Below, one piece after another: positions 9,256 to 17,485 of a DNA stretch of 64,000 bases. Positions within the stretch are counted from its first letter, which is position 1. Every line of letters starts with the position of its first letter. Below the pieces are notes generated by a model. The model saw nothing but the letters and a program-made list of their open reading frames with translations, did no database searches and was not told the DNA's origin. A program made the position numbers and the translations under genes. Source of the DNA: Limosilactobacillus gastricus DSM 16045 (GTDB taxonomy: Bacteria; Bacillota; Bacilli; Lactobacillales; Lactobacillaceae); NCBI RefSeq assembly GCF_001434365.1, contig NZ_AZFN01000012.1, positions 1 to 64,000 of the forward strand. The letters are read 5' to 3'.

Positions 9256-9284
9256 GAGCAGATCCTCCGATAATTTACCGAATC

Positions 9285-9345
9285 TTTACATAAGTCCAGG
9301 CGAAGTTTTACATAAGTTGTTTACAGTATATTTGTAACATAAATT
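9285..9345 (+). promoter_or_regulatory. Pho-box-like repeats in the pstS/regulator intergenic region
   Basis: Direct repeats TTTACATAAGT occur at 9285-9295 and 9307-9317, 22 bp (two helical turns) apart, followed by TTTACA at 9320 and TAACAT at 9335. Known PhoP boxes of Firmicutes are TTAACA-like hexamers on an 11-bp period. I infer that the neighbouring regulator binds here and controls pst and perhaps itself. Confidence 0.55.
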
Positions 9346-9373
9346 AGCTTGGAAACAAAGGAGGATGACGGGA

Positions 9374-10267
9374 ATGCACAAGCGACGCTGGTGGCTACTT
9401 GCTTTGATGATCATAATTTTATTCGTTGTTGGTGCTTATCTAGCCCACCAGACGAATCCCAAAGCCAAGTCAGCCAAGATTACGAGTGTCGGGTCAACGG
9501 CTTTGCAACCCCTAATTGAAGCGGCAGTGCTGGGGTTTCAAAAGCAAGCTTCGACCGTAAATGTAGTTGTTCAAGGTGGTGGTTCGGGGACGGGCCTTTC
9601 TCAAGTGGCATCGGGAGCAGTTGAAATAGGGATGTCAGATGTCTTTGCCCAACAAAAATCGGGAATTGATGCTAGTAAGTTAAATGACCATATCGTGGCC
9701 GTGACCGGGATTGTGCCGATCGTCAATCCCCAATTAGGAGTTAAAAACCTTAGCTTGACGCAATTACGGGCCATTTTTGCCGGGGAAATTACCAACTGGC
9801 AGAAAGTTGGTGGCCCCGATGAACCAATCACGGTAATTAATCGGGCGAGTGGAAGTGGAACCCGAATGGCCTTTGAACAGTTAGTTATGCAGGGGTCAAA
9901 AACGAAGCAAGCCCAAGAACAAGATTCCAATGGGACGGTCAAACAAATCGTTGCTAATGTCCCTGGAGCCATTTCTTATGTCTCCGTTGCCTATGTTAAT
10001 TCACAGGTGAAGAGCCTAAAGGTCAACGGTGTTTCAGCTACTTACAGTAATATTACCCAAGGACGCTGGCCAATCTGGTCATATGAGCACCTGTATACGA
10101 CCAAACACCCGAGTCAGGCGACGAAAGCATTTATTAAGTATGTGCAATCACCTACCGTACAGAACAATTTGGTTAAGAAATCACACTATGTGTCGATTCA
10201 TGATATGCAGGTGCAACAGGATGCCAATGGAAAGATAACTAAAATTAGTGAGGGTCATCATGACTAA
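9374..10267 (+). CDS. pstS: phosphate ABC transporter substrate-binding protein PstS
   Basis: Extracellular phosphate receptor of the Pst importer. The protein of about 297 aa has an N-terminal hydrophobic segment (residues 5-24). Phosphate-binding motifs follow: SVGSTALQP, GGGSGTGL and NRASGSGTR. An in-frame ATG at 9365 lies directly against the AAAGGAGG ribosome site, so the ATG at 9374 is preferred. No lipobox cysteine is seen after the hydrophobic segment, unlike many Gram-positive PstS lipoproteins, so it may be membrane-anchored or secreted. Its end overlaps pstC. Confidence 0.93.
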   Translation: MHKRRWWLLALMIIILFVVGAYLAHQTNPKAKSAKITSVGSTALQPLIEAAVLGFQKQASTVNVVVQGGGSGTGLSQVASGAVEIGMSDVFAQQKSGIDASKLNDHIVAVTGIVPIVNPQLGVKNLSLTQLRAIFAGEITNWQKVGGPDEPITVINRASGSGTRMAFEQLVMQGSKTKQAQEQDSNGTVKQIVANVPGAISYVSVAYVNSQVKSLKVNGVSATYSNITQGRWPIWSYEHLYTTKHPSQATKAFIKYVQSPTVQNNLVKKSHYVSIHDMQVQQDANGKITKISEGHHD

Positions 10268-11153
10268 ACATAAATTATTACAACCATCCAAGGAGAGCCG
10301 GCAAGACCGGCATGGTAAGTGCTGGGTGGGATTAGCAATTGCCATTATCGGCTTGCTAGTTATCACTATCCTAATCTTCTTGTGTACAAAAGGGGTGGCT
10401 CTCTTTGTTAGACATGGGATTGGCGTTTTTGATTTCATGACGGGAGTTAAGTGGTCGCCAAGCGAAGGACATTTTGGCGCTTTACCAATGATTTTAACTT
10501 CATTCGTAGTAACTCTTGTGGCTGGGTTTATCGCCTTACCTCTAGCCTTATTAGTGGCCCTGGCGATTACCGAAATTCTTCCTGAGCGTTTTCAAAATCT
10601 ACTTCGGTCCTTGATAGAACTAATGGTGGGAATCCCGTCGGTAATTTATGGGTTTATCGGATTAACGGTTGTCGTGCCTCAATTACGGCAATGGTTCGGC
10701 GGTACCGGTTTTGGTCTATTAGCCGCTATAGTTGTCTTGGTGATGATGATTTTTCCAACCATCACTTCCATGACTGTGGATACGCTTCGAGCAACCCCAG
10801 CGGCTTATCGAATTGGCTCCATGGGCTTAGGAGCGACCCGCTGGCAAACCATTTGGCATGTGATCTTGCCCTATGCCAAGGGTGGTATTATCACGGCTTT
10901 AATTTTTGGAATGGCCCGGGCCTTTGGGGAAGCCTTAGCGGTTCAAATGGTAATTGGCAATACAGTTAGTCTACCAAATGGTTTGATGAATCCAGCGGCG
11001 ACCTTAACTTCCGTGATTACTACTGGAATCGGAAATAGTGTTATGGGCACCCCAGCCAATGATGGTTTGTGGTCCTTAGCCTTAGTCTTATTATTAATGT
11101 CCCTCATCTTTAATGGTTTAGCACAATTGACGAAAGGAAGAGCAAGGTCATGA
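10260..11153 (+). CDS. pstC: phosphate ABC transporter permease PstC
   Basis: First membrane subunit of the high-affinity phosphate importer. About 297 aa with six predicted membrane segments and the permease EAA-type loop around GLGATRWQTIWHVILPYAKG. The IPSVIYGFIGL segment is characteristic of PstC. A GTG at 10248 is possible, but the ATG at 10260 overlaps the pstS stop in the usual coupled way. Overlaps pstA by 4 bp (ATGA). Confidence 0.92.
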   Translation: MTKHKLLQPSKESRQDRHGKCWVGLAIAIIGLLVITILIFLCTKGVALFVRHGIGVFDFMTGVKWSPSEGHFGALPMILTSFVVTLVAGFIALPLALLVALAITEILPERFQNLLRSLIELMVGIPSVIYGFIGLTVVVPQLRQWFGGTGFGLLAAIVVLVMMIFPTITSMTVDTLRATPAAYRIGSMGLGATRWQTIWHVILPYAKGGIITALIFGMARAFGEALAVQMVIGNTVSLPNGLMNPAATLTSVITTGIGNSVMGTPANDGLWSLALVLLLMSLIFNGLAQLTKGRARS

Positions 11154-12025
11154 AAAAAATGCAGGTTGATCGGCTAATGACCGGAATTATTCTTTTCGGA
11201 GCCGGACTTGCCGGCTTACTGATTATTAGTTTGATTGGTTATATTCTTGTCAGTGGGGTTGAAAGTTTATCCTGGCGTTTTATCACGACCGTTTCGTCAT
11301 CCTTTAGTGCCGGTGGGGGGGTTCGTGATCAGATTTTTAATTCTCTTTATTTAGTTGTCTTGACGATGATGTTAGCTTTACCAGTTTCCTTGGGTGGCGC
11401 CATCTATTTAAATGAGTACGCTAAGGGGAGCCGCTTGGCAGCTGGTTTACGGATGCTAATTGATGCCTTGAGCTCCCTACCATCAATCGTTGTGGGGCTC
11501 TTCGGTTACTTAGTCTTGGTCGTTCAATTACATTTGGGCTTCTCGCTTTTAGCAGGGGCCGTGGTTTTAACGATTATTAATTTACCGATTTTGACTCGGT
11601 CAATCGAACAGGCCTTAATCAATGTTCCAGATCTCCAACGCCAAGCTGGCTTAGGACTAGGCATGTCGCAGTGGAAGGTTATTACCAAAATTGTGTTGCC
11701 GATGGCTATTCCTGAGATTGTATCGGGCGCCATTCTCGCCATCGGCCGGATTTTTGGTGAAGCCGCCGCACTGATATACACGGCGGGACAAAGTTCAATC
11801 AATATTTCATACAGCGATTGGAATCCTTTTAGTCCGACTTCTTTTTTGAATCCGATGCGGCCGGCAGAAACCTTAGCCGTTCATATTTGGAAGTTGAATA
11901 CGGAAGGATTAGTGCCAGATGCGATCAGTGTATCGGCTGGCGCAGCGGTCGTCTTGATTATCTTAATTGTAGTTTTCAATCTATTAGCGCGCTGGCTGGG
12001 AAAATGGCTAGCTAATCGGATGTAA
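11150..12025 (+). CDS. pstA: phosphate ABC transporter permease PstA
   Basis: Second permease of the Pst importer, 291 aa, with six predicted membrane segments. PstA-typical motifs are [12 protein letters not shown] and the EAA loop [19 protein letters not shown], followed by [14 protein letters not shown]. The ATG overlaps the pstC stop and pstB follows after 13 bp. Orthodox in length and order. Confidence 0.93.
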   Translation: MKKMQVDRLMTGIILFGAGLAGLLIISLIGYILVSGVESLSWRFITTVSSSFSAGGGVRDQIFNSLYLVVLTMMLALPVSLGGAIYLNEYAKGSRLAAGLRMLIDALSSLPSIVVGLFGYLVLVVQLHLGFSLLAGAVVLTIINLPILTRSIEQALINVPDLQRQAGLGLGMSQWKVITKIVLPMAIPEIVSGAILAIGRIFGEAAALIYTAGQSSINISYSDWNPFSPTSFLNPMRPAETLAVHIWKLNTEGLVPDAISVSAGAAVVLIILIVVFNLLARWLGKWLANRM

Positions 12026-12038
12026 CGGAGGGTTAAAA

Positions 12039-12791
12039 ATGCAAGAAAGTGCCTTAGAATTAAAAAGTGTGAGCGTTGCTTATGGGGATAAGCCTATTGT
12101 CCATCAGGTTTCAATGGAGTTCCCCAAACATCAGATCTCAGCCTTAATTGGCGCGTCTGGATCGGGGAAATCAACCCTGTTGCGGTCCATTAATCGGATG
12201 AATGATGGTCTCGCCAGCGTGACTGGTCAGATCATCTTTGATGGAATTGATATTAATCAGCCGGAAATAAATGTTTATGAAGTACGCCGAGCAATCGGAA
12301 TGGTCTTTCAACAACCAACGCCCTTTCCCAAATCAATCTATGAAAATGTCATTTATGGATTGCGCTTGGATGGGGTTAAAGACCGCCAATTACTGGACGA
12401 GCGGGTGGAAACGAGCTTAAAGCAAGCCGCTTTATGGGAGGAAGTAAAAGATCAGTTGCATCAAAGTGCCTTATCCTTGTCGGGTGGTCAACAACAACGG
12501 CTTTGCATTGCGCGGACGCTGGCGGTGCGTCCCGAAATCATCTTGATGGATGAACCGACGAGTGCGCTAGACCCGATTTCAACCAGTCAAATTGAAAATA
12601 CCCTGCATGACTTAAAGGATCATTTTACGATAATTATTGTGACCCACAATATGCAGCAGGCCTCCCGAGCCTCGGATTGGACGGCTTTTCTCGATCAAGG
12701 GAATTTGATAGAATTTAACCCAACGGAGCAGATGTTTATGAATCCGCAGCAGGTCAAGACGGCTGATTATCTCTCAGGAAAGTTTGGTTAA
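12039..12791 (+). CDS. pstB: phosphate ABC transporter ATP-binding protein PstB
   Basis: ATPase that drives phosphate import through PstCA. The 250-aa protein has Walker [10 protein letters not shown] near 38-46, signature LSGGQQQR near 147 and Walker [12 protein letters not shown] near 168. The segment [16 protein letters not shown] is diagnostic of PstB. Preceded by CGGAGGG. Only one pstB copy is seen, whereas some lactobacilli and streptococci carry two. Confidence 0.95.
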   Translation: MQESALELKSVSVAYGDKPIVHQVSMEFPKHQISALIGASGSGKSTLLRSINRMNDGLASVTGQIIFDGIDINQPEINVYEVRRAIGMVFQQPTPFPKSIYENVIYGLRLDGVKDRQLLDERVETSLKQAALWEEVKDQLHQSALSLSGGQQQRLCIARTLAVRPEIILMDEPTSALDPISTSQIENTLHDLKDHFTIIIVTHNMQQASRASDWTAFLDQGNLIEFNPTEQMFMNPQQVKTADYLSGKFG

Positions 12792-12801
12792 GGAGAGACC
12801 A

Positions 12802-13515
12802 ATGAGTGAAATTTTTAAAGATGAATTAAAAAGATTACGGATCCATTTTGTGGAGATGGGGATTAACGTTAACGAACAAATCTACCGGGCCACGAAAGCT
12901 TTTACTAGTCATGATCGGGCACTGGCTGATCAAGTCTTGGAACTGGATCGGCAAATCAACGATCAAGAAGTAACTTTGGAAAAACAAGCCCTGAAATTAA
13001 TGGCCCTCCAACAACCGCTAGCTAATGATTTTCGGTTGATTATTTCGATTCTAAAAGCCTCTAACGATATTGAACGCCTTGGAGACTATGCCTCCCATAT
13101 CGCTCGTTCAGCTAAACACGTGGAGGCAGCTGATACCGATCAAGCGGTTGATCATGCGATCGACGCTACGACCAACACGATCCGACAAATGCTCGAGAAG
13201 GTCCTCGATGCTTTTGTTAACGATAATGAACGGGCGGCGTATGAAGTGGCCGAAGAAGATCTAGCGGTCGACGTCGTGCATGTCCAACAACAAAAGCAAA
13301 TCCTAAAGAAAATGACGGAAAACCAAGCTGCAATTCCTAGTTACGAAGCATATCTAGCGGTTCTGCGGAATTTAGAACGGGCGGGAGACCATATCGTCAA
13401 TCTAGCCGAATGGGTCGTTTATATTCAAACCGGAAAGTTAGTCGAATTAAATCCTGGGAAGACGGATCCAAAGCTAGTTAAAGAAGCGTTAGCGAAAGTT
13501 AAAAGTAAGAATTAG
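12802..13515 (+). CDS. phoU: phosphate transport system regulator PhoU
   Basis: PhoU tunes Pst activity and phosphate signalling in the cytoplasm. The protein of about 237 aa consists of two PhoU three-helix repeats, each with the E/DxxxD metal-binding pattern (ASNDIERLGDYASHIA and LRNLERAGDHIVNLAEW). A GTG at 12784 is in frame, but AGGAGAG before the ATG at 12802 decides the start. Last gene of pstSCAB-phoU. Confidence 0.93.
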   Translation: MSEIFKDELKRLRIHFVEMGINVNEQIYRATKAFTSHDRALADQVLELDRQINDQEVTLEKQALKLMALQQPLANDFRLIISILKASNDIERLGDYASHIARSAKHVEAADTDQAVDHAIDATTNTIRQMLEKVLDAFVNDNERAAYEVAEEDLAVDVVHVQQQKQILKKMTENQAAIPSYEAYLAVLRNLERAGDHIVNLAEWVVYIQTGKLVELNPGKTDPKLVKEALAKVKSKN

Positions 13516-13520
13516 AAGTC

Positions 13521-13549
13521 TTGCATCATTTTGACAGGTATATTAGAAT
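13521..13549 (+). promoter_or_regulatory. serS promoter
   Basis: TTGCAT at 13521-13526 and TAGAAT at 13544-13549 are separated by 17 bp, just after phoU. Transcription would begin at the 5' edge of the T-box leader. Confidence 0.6.
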
Positions 13550-13555
13550 AAAAAA

Positions 13556-13776
13556 TGTTCAAAACAAGCGGTATTTCAAGTAGGTTTTAAGAGAACTAAC
13601 GGTTGGTGGAAGTTAGGAACCGAAACTCCGGTACCGAATCATGGGTGAGTAATGTCACACGGTTGGCCATCGTTATCAGCTAAGAAAGTGTGTCAGCAAT
13701 GACAAACATGGGTGGTACCGCGGAAAAGAGTAAAGAGCCATTTCGTCCCTAGTGAGGATGAAGTGGCTCTTTTATT
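13556..13776 (+). ncRNA. T-box leader of serS
   Basis: tRNA-sensing leader. The T-box motif GGTGGTACCGCGG is at 13711-13723, followed by a terminator hairpin (AGAGCCA...TGGCTCT plus TTTT, 13734-13775). Stem I contains the GGTT...AACC apical helix around GGTGGAAG. Serine codons UCC and UCA both occur on the 3' strand of stem I; I could not decide which is the specifier. Confidence 0.9.
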
Positions 13777-13799
13777 ATTAATTTTAAAGGAGATTCGAT

Positions 13800-15098
13800 A
13801 TGTTAGATCTAAAGAAAATTCGTCAAGAACCGGATTGGTATAAGGAAAAATTAGCCACCCGGGGTGTGGAAGCGGCCGAAATTGACAGTGTTTTAGGGCT
13901 GGATGTTAAACGACGGGAATTATTGCAAGAAACGGAACAATTAAAGGCTCAACGGAATGAAGCCTCTAAAAAAATTGGGGAAGCTAAGCGGAACCAAGAG
14001 TCGGCTGATGACGCCATTGCTGAAATGCAAGCCGTGGCCGAAAAGATTAAGGGTCTCGATGAACAAGTTAACGCCGTTGATGAACAATTACATAATGAAT
14101 TGTCATGCCTACCTAATATCCCTCATGAAGGGGTCCCAGTTAGCCTAACGGAAGATGGGGCTAAGGAATTACGGGTAGTTGGTCAACCTCGGCAATTTGA
14201 CTTTGAACCAAAGCACCACTGGGATATTGGGGAACAATTAGGTATCCTTGATTTTGATCGGGCTGCTAAAGTTTCTGGCGCTCGGTTTGTATACTACGTT
14301 GGCCTCGGCGCCCAATTAGAACGGGCGGTCTACAACTTCATGTTAGATGAACACATGCAAGAAGGCTATACTGAAGTCTTACCACCATACATTGTTAACG
14401 CCCAATCAATGTACGGGACCGGTCAATTCCCCAAGTTTAAAGAAGATGTTTACCAAGTAAATGGGGAGAATATGACTTTGATCCCTACGGCAGAAGTTCC
14501 GTTGACGAATTACTACCGGGGTGAAGTGATTCCGGAAGGAGACTTGCCTATTCGGGTTACGGCCCTATCACCAAGTTTCCGGTCGGAAGCGGGAGCCGCT
14601 GGTCGTGATACTCGGGGCTTGATTCGGATGCACCAATTTAACAAGGTGGAAATGGTAAAGTACACAAAGCCGGAACAATCATGGAAAGAATTGGAAATGA
14701 TGACGGCCAATGCGGAAAACATTTTAAAGAAGTTGAATTTGCCATACCACGTCATTACCTTAACGACGGGAGATATGAGCTTTACCGCTTCTGAAACCCA
14801 TGATTTGGAATTATGGATGCCAGCGCAAAACAAGTATCGAGAAGTTTCATCTTGTTCCAATTGTTTGGACTTCCAAGCACGGCGGATGCACACCCAATAC
14901 CGGGATGAAAATGGCAAGTTACAATACGTACACACCTTGAATGGTTCCGGTTTGGCAGTTGGGCGGACCGTAGCAGCTATTTTGGAAAACTACCAAAATG
15001 AAGATGGCTCAGTTGATGTGCCTGAAGTCTTGGTTCCATACTTCCATGGAATTACGAAGATTACCAAAGAAAACGCGGTACCATTTAAGAAGCATTAA
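13800..15098 (+). CDS. serS: serine--tRNA ligase
   Basis: Charges tRNA-Ser in the cytoplasm. The 432-aa class II synthetase has an N-terminal helical arm (residues 25-105) that grips the long variable arm of tRNA-Ser. Motif 2 is [17 protein letters not shown] and motif 3 is [16 protein letters not shown]. An AAAGGAG ribosome site precedes the ATG, and expression is controlled by the T-box just upstream. Normal length. Confidence 0.97.
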   Translation: MLDLKKIRQEPDWYKEKLATRGVEAAEIDSVLGLDVKRRELLQETEQLKAQRNEASKKIGEAKRNQESADDAIAEMQAVAEKIKGLDEQVNAVDEQLHNELSCLPNIPHEGVPVSLTEDGAKELRVVGQPRQFDFEPKHHWDIGEQLGILDFDRAAKVSGARFVYYVGLGAQLERAVYNFMLDEHMQEGYTEVLPPYIVNAQSMYGTGQFPKFKEDVYQVNGENMTLIPTAEVPLTNYYRGEVIPEGDLPIRVTALSPSFRSEAGAAGRDTRGLIRMHQFNKVEMVKYTKPEQSWKELEMMTANAENILKKLNLPYHVITLTTGDMSFTASETHDLELWMPAQNKYREVSSCSNCLDFQARRMHTQYRDENGKLQYVHTLNGSGLAVGRTVAAILENYQNEDGSVDVPEVLVPYFHGITKITKENAVPFKKH

Positions 15099-15102
15099 GC
15101 TT

Positions 15103-15141
15103 AAATAGTCAATGGTTGATAATTACCATTGGCTATTTTTT
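15103..15141 (+). terminator. terminator after serS
   Basis: Hairpin AATAGTCAATGGT / ACCATTGGCTATT followed by TTTTT. Confidence 0.85.
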
Positions 15142-15196
15142 GTATATATGATTTTAGATAATGACTTGCTTAATAAAATTTTAATATGTGAATATA

Positions 15197-15244
15197 TTAA
15201 CAAAGCTAGAGATTCAAGTTATAATTGTGATGTAAACGTTTTAA
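15197..15244 (+). promoter_or_regulatory. promoter with overlapping cre-like site (sec-alcohol dehydrogenase)
   Basis: TTAACA (15197-15202), 17 bp, TATAAT (15220-15225). The predicted start point is covered by ATGTAAACGTTTTAA (15230-15244), which matches the CcpA cre consensus WTGNAANCGNWNNCW except at the final C. Its position suggests catabolite repression. Confidence 0.6.
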
Positions 15245-15276
15245 TAAGTTTTCTTTTAGAAAGGTGGTAATAAACC

Positions 15277-16347
15277 ATGCGTGGATTTGCGATGATTGAA
15301 CCGGGGAAGACCGGCTTTATTGAAAAGGCTGATCCGAAAGTTGGCGAACGGGACGCCTTAGTTCGGCCTTTAGCAGTGGCACCTTGTACTTCTGATATCC
15401 ACACGGTCTATGAAGATGCCTTAGGACCGCGGACCAATATGATTTTAGGGCATGAAGCCTGTGGGGTCGTAGTGGAAGTCGGGAGGGAAGTTAAAGATTT
15501 TCAACCTGGTGATCGGGTTCTTGTACCCGCGATTACCCCTAATTGGTCCGATGTCTATTCGCAAGCTGGTTACGCTACCGATTCCGATGGGATGTTGGGT
15601 GGTTGGAAATTCTCAAACATCAAAGATGGGGTGTTTGGAACTCGGTTCCATGTTAATGATGCGGATGGTAATTTAGCGCACTTGCCTGATGAGATCGACC
15701 CAGCGGAAGCCTGCATGCTATCCGATATGATTCCAACAGGTTTGCACGCTTCGGAAATGGCTGGGGTGACCTTTGGTGATACCGTCGCCGTAATCGGGAT
15801 TGGACCGGTTGGATTGATGGCCTTACGGGGTGCCGTGCTACATGGCGCCGGACGTGTCTTTGCGGTTGGTTCACGGGAAAAGACGGTTGAAGTCGCTAAA
15901 GCCTATGGGGCCACTGACATTATTGATTACCACAATGGTGGCATTGCGGAGCAAATTCTAGCGGCTACGGATGGCCAGGGGGTTGATAAGGTTTTGATTG
16001 CCGGTGGTGATGCTGAACACACCTTTGAAGAAGCCGTCAAGATGCTTAAGGCCGGTGGCTCAATTGGGAACGTTAACTACCTAAATGGTCATGATAATGT
16101 GGTCTTTAATGCTGGCGACTGGGGTGTCGGTATGGGCCATAAGACCATTCATGGTGGTTTGATGCCTGGTGGTCGCTTACGGATGGAAAAGCTAGCTTCA
16201 CTAGTGGTTAATGGGCGGATTGATCCATCCTTGTTAATTACGCATCGGTTTGAAGGCTTTGATAAGATTCCTGATGCGATCGAACTGATGCACCATAAGC
16301 CGGACGATCTGATTAAACCAGTTGTCATCTGTAATGATATTGATTAG
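15277..16347 (+). CDS. NADP-dependent secondary-alcohol (isopropanol) dehydrogenase
   Basis: Zinc-dependent medium-chain dehydrogenase that interconverts secondary alcohols and ketones. The 356-aa sequence follows the clostridial and Thermoanaerobacter sec-ADH family closely. Catalytic zinc ligands Cys37, His59 and Asp150 are at the family positions, and GSR at 198-200 is the NADP(H)-binding triad. An AGAAAGGTGG ribosome site precedes the ATG. Single-gene unit with its own promoter and terminator. The physiological substrate (isopropanol/acetone or 2-butanol/2-butanone) cannot be read from sequence. Confidence 0.9.
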   Translation: MRGFAMIEPGKTGFIEKADPKVGERDALVRPLAVAPCTSDIHTVYEDALGPRTNMILGHEACGVVVEVGREVKDFQPGDRVLVPAITPNWSDVYSQAGYATDSDGMLGGWKFSNIKDGVFGTRFHVNDADGNLAHLPDEIDPAEACMLSDMIPTGLHASEMAGVTFGDTVAVIGIGPVGLMALRGAVLHGAGRVFAVGSREKTVEVAKAYGATDIIDYHNGGIAEQILAATDGQGVDKVLIAGGDAEHTFEEAVKMLKAGGSIGNVNYLNGHDNVVFNAGDWGVGMGHKTIHGGLMPGGRLRMEKLASLVVNGRIDPSLLITHRFEGFDKIPDAIELMHHKPDDLIKPVVICNDID

Positions 16348-16365
16348 AAAAATTGGGTGTAAAAG

Positions 16366-16394
16366 AAAACCGAGGCCGTGGCCTCGGTTTTTTT
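16366..16394. terminator. bidirectional terminator, left boundary of the rhamnoside cassette
   Basis: AAAACCGAGGC-CGTG-GCCTCGGTTTTTTT hairpin. The same hairpin with a single base change occurs at 23600-23628, at the other end of the cassette. Confidence 0.85.
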
Positions 16395-17367
16395 ATCCTT
16401 GATCATTATTCTTACGAATCTGGCGATATCGAAATGGTGTTGTATTGAAAACTTTTTTAAAGGTTCTGAAAAGGGTAGAAGGATCATTAAATCCTGATGC
16501 GTCTGCTATTTTACTAATTGGAAGATCGGTATAAACCAACAATGACTCAGCGGTTAATAGTCGCTTTTGATTTTGGAGTTCTTTGAAAGTTAGTCCGGTA
16601 AAAGATTTCAATTTATTGCCTAGATAATTAGTGTTATAGCCAAAGTGTTGGCTTAACTTTTTAAGTGAAATATCCATAAAGTTTTTATCTAGGTAATCTA
16701 GAATTTTAGAAATTTCAACTGTTGGTTGAATAGCGTATTTGCTAGTATTGATGATCGGTTGAGGGAAGCCACTAATAATAGCTTTAATTAAATTTTCACG
16801 AAGTCGGATGGGACTAAGTCTGGTGAAGGAACTGTATATAAATAGTTCGATTAGTTCTTTTTGGACTGGTAAATTATTTAAGTCATAAACTAGGAAGTTA
16901 TTGTAATTATTCGAACTATGATATTCGTCAAAGATCAGTTTAATAAAAGCCTTGGCTGGTTCGATTTGTTCGATATCAGTAGATGATAATTTATCGATAT
17001 CGATTAGGATATTAACCAAAATATCATCCTCGTCCATGTATCCGTAGGTCTGGAAGACATCCCTGCCCATTACTAATAATTGACCGCTAGTTAATTCAAG
17101 ATGATTTCCATTGATAATCTGAGACGAGTGTCCAGAAAACATATAATTTATCTCCAAAAAGTCATGTGTATGGGTTGGCATAAAGGAAAAACGGTTCTGT
17201 TTAGTTACCTCAACAAAAGATTTTTTGAAAAATGAATTTTTGGGGATTTTAGGGATAATTCCTGGTGCATATGGAAGATGCATATCATTAATATTGAGCC
17301 CGTTATTTTGCTTTTGTTCAAGCTCAACTTGATTGTATTGATGTAGCAATGTAGATAGTTCTTTCAT
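16393..17367 (-). CDS. AraC-family transcriptional regulator of the rhamnoside cassette
   Basis: A 324-aa regulator with an N-terminal cupin-like sugar-sensing half (including THTHDFLEINYMFSGHS near residues 81-97) and a C-terminal double helix-turn-helix of the AraC type (LSQHFGYNTNYLGNKLKSFT and ISKIADASGFNDPSTLFRTF). It is divergent from the MFS/rhamnosidase genes, so control of that operon in response to rhamnose or a rhamnoside is inferred. Only a weak ribosome site (AGG) precedes the ATG. AT-rich like the genes it flanks. Confidence 0.85.
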   Translation of the reverse strand: MKELSTLLHQYNQVELEQKQNNGLNINDMHLPYAPGIIPKIPKNSFFKKSFVEVTKQNRFSFMPTHTHDFLEINYMFSGHSSQIINGNHLELTSGQLLVMGRDVFQTYGYMDEDDILVNILIDIDKLSSTDIEQIEPAKAFIKLIFDEYHSSNNYNNFLVYDLNNLPVQKELIELFIYSSFTRLSPIRLRENLIKAIISGFPQPIINTSKYAIQPTVEISKILDYLDKNFMDISLKKLSQHFGYNTNYLGNKLKSFTGLTFKELQNQKRLLTAESLLVYTDLPISKIADASGFNDPSTLFRTFKKVFNTTPFRYRQIRKNNDQG

Positions 17368-17412
17368 GTTAGATACCTGTGTTTTTGCAATTATTTTTCG
17401 GTGTCACAATCA

Positions 17413-17442
17413 TTGTAAGCGTTTTCTTTAAAATGGTATAGT
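17413..17442 (+). promoter_or_regulatory. cre site overlapping the promoter of the rhamnoside operon
   Basis: TTGTAAGCGTTTTCT at 17413-17427 matches every fixed position of the CcpA cre consensus. Its first six bases also form a -35-like TTGTAA, with TATAGT at 17437-17442 (18 bp spacing). Bound CcpA would occlude the polymerase, indicating glucose repression of the cassette. Confidence 0.7.
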
Positions 17443-17485
17443 TTGTTCGAAAATAATTATAACAAAGGAAAGAGAGTGCTATCAC

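Noticed and set aside
9601-9972. A 123-aa minus-strand frame inside pstS
   Set aside because: It lies wholly within the well-supported pstS gene, has no ribosome site and no plausible protein character.
14513-14935. A 140-aa minus-strand frame inside serS
   Set aside because: Shadow of the conserved serS catalytic core.
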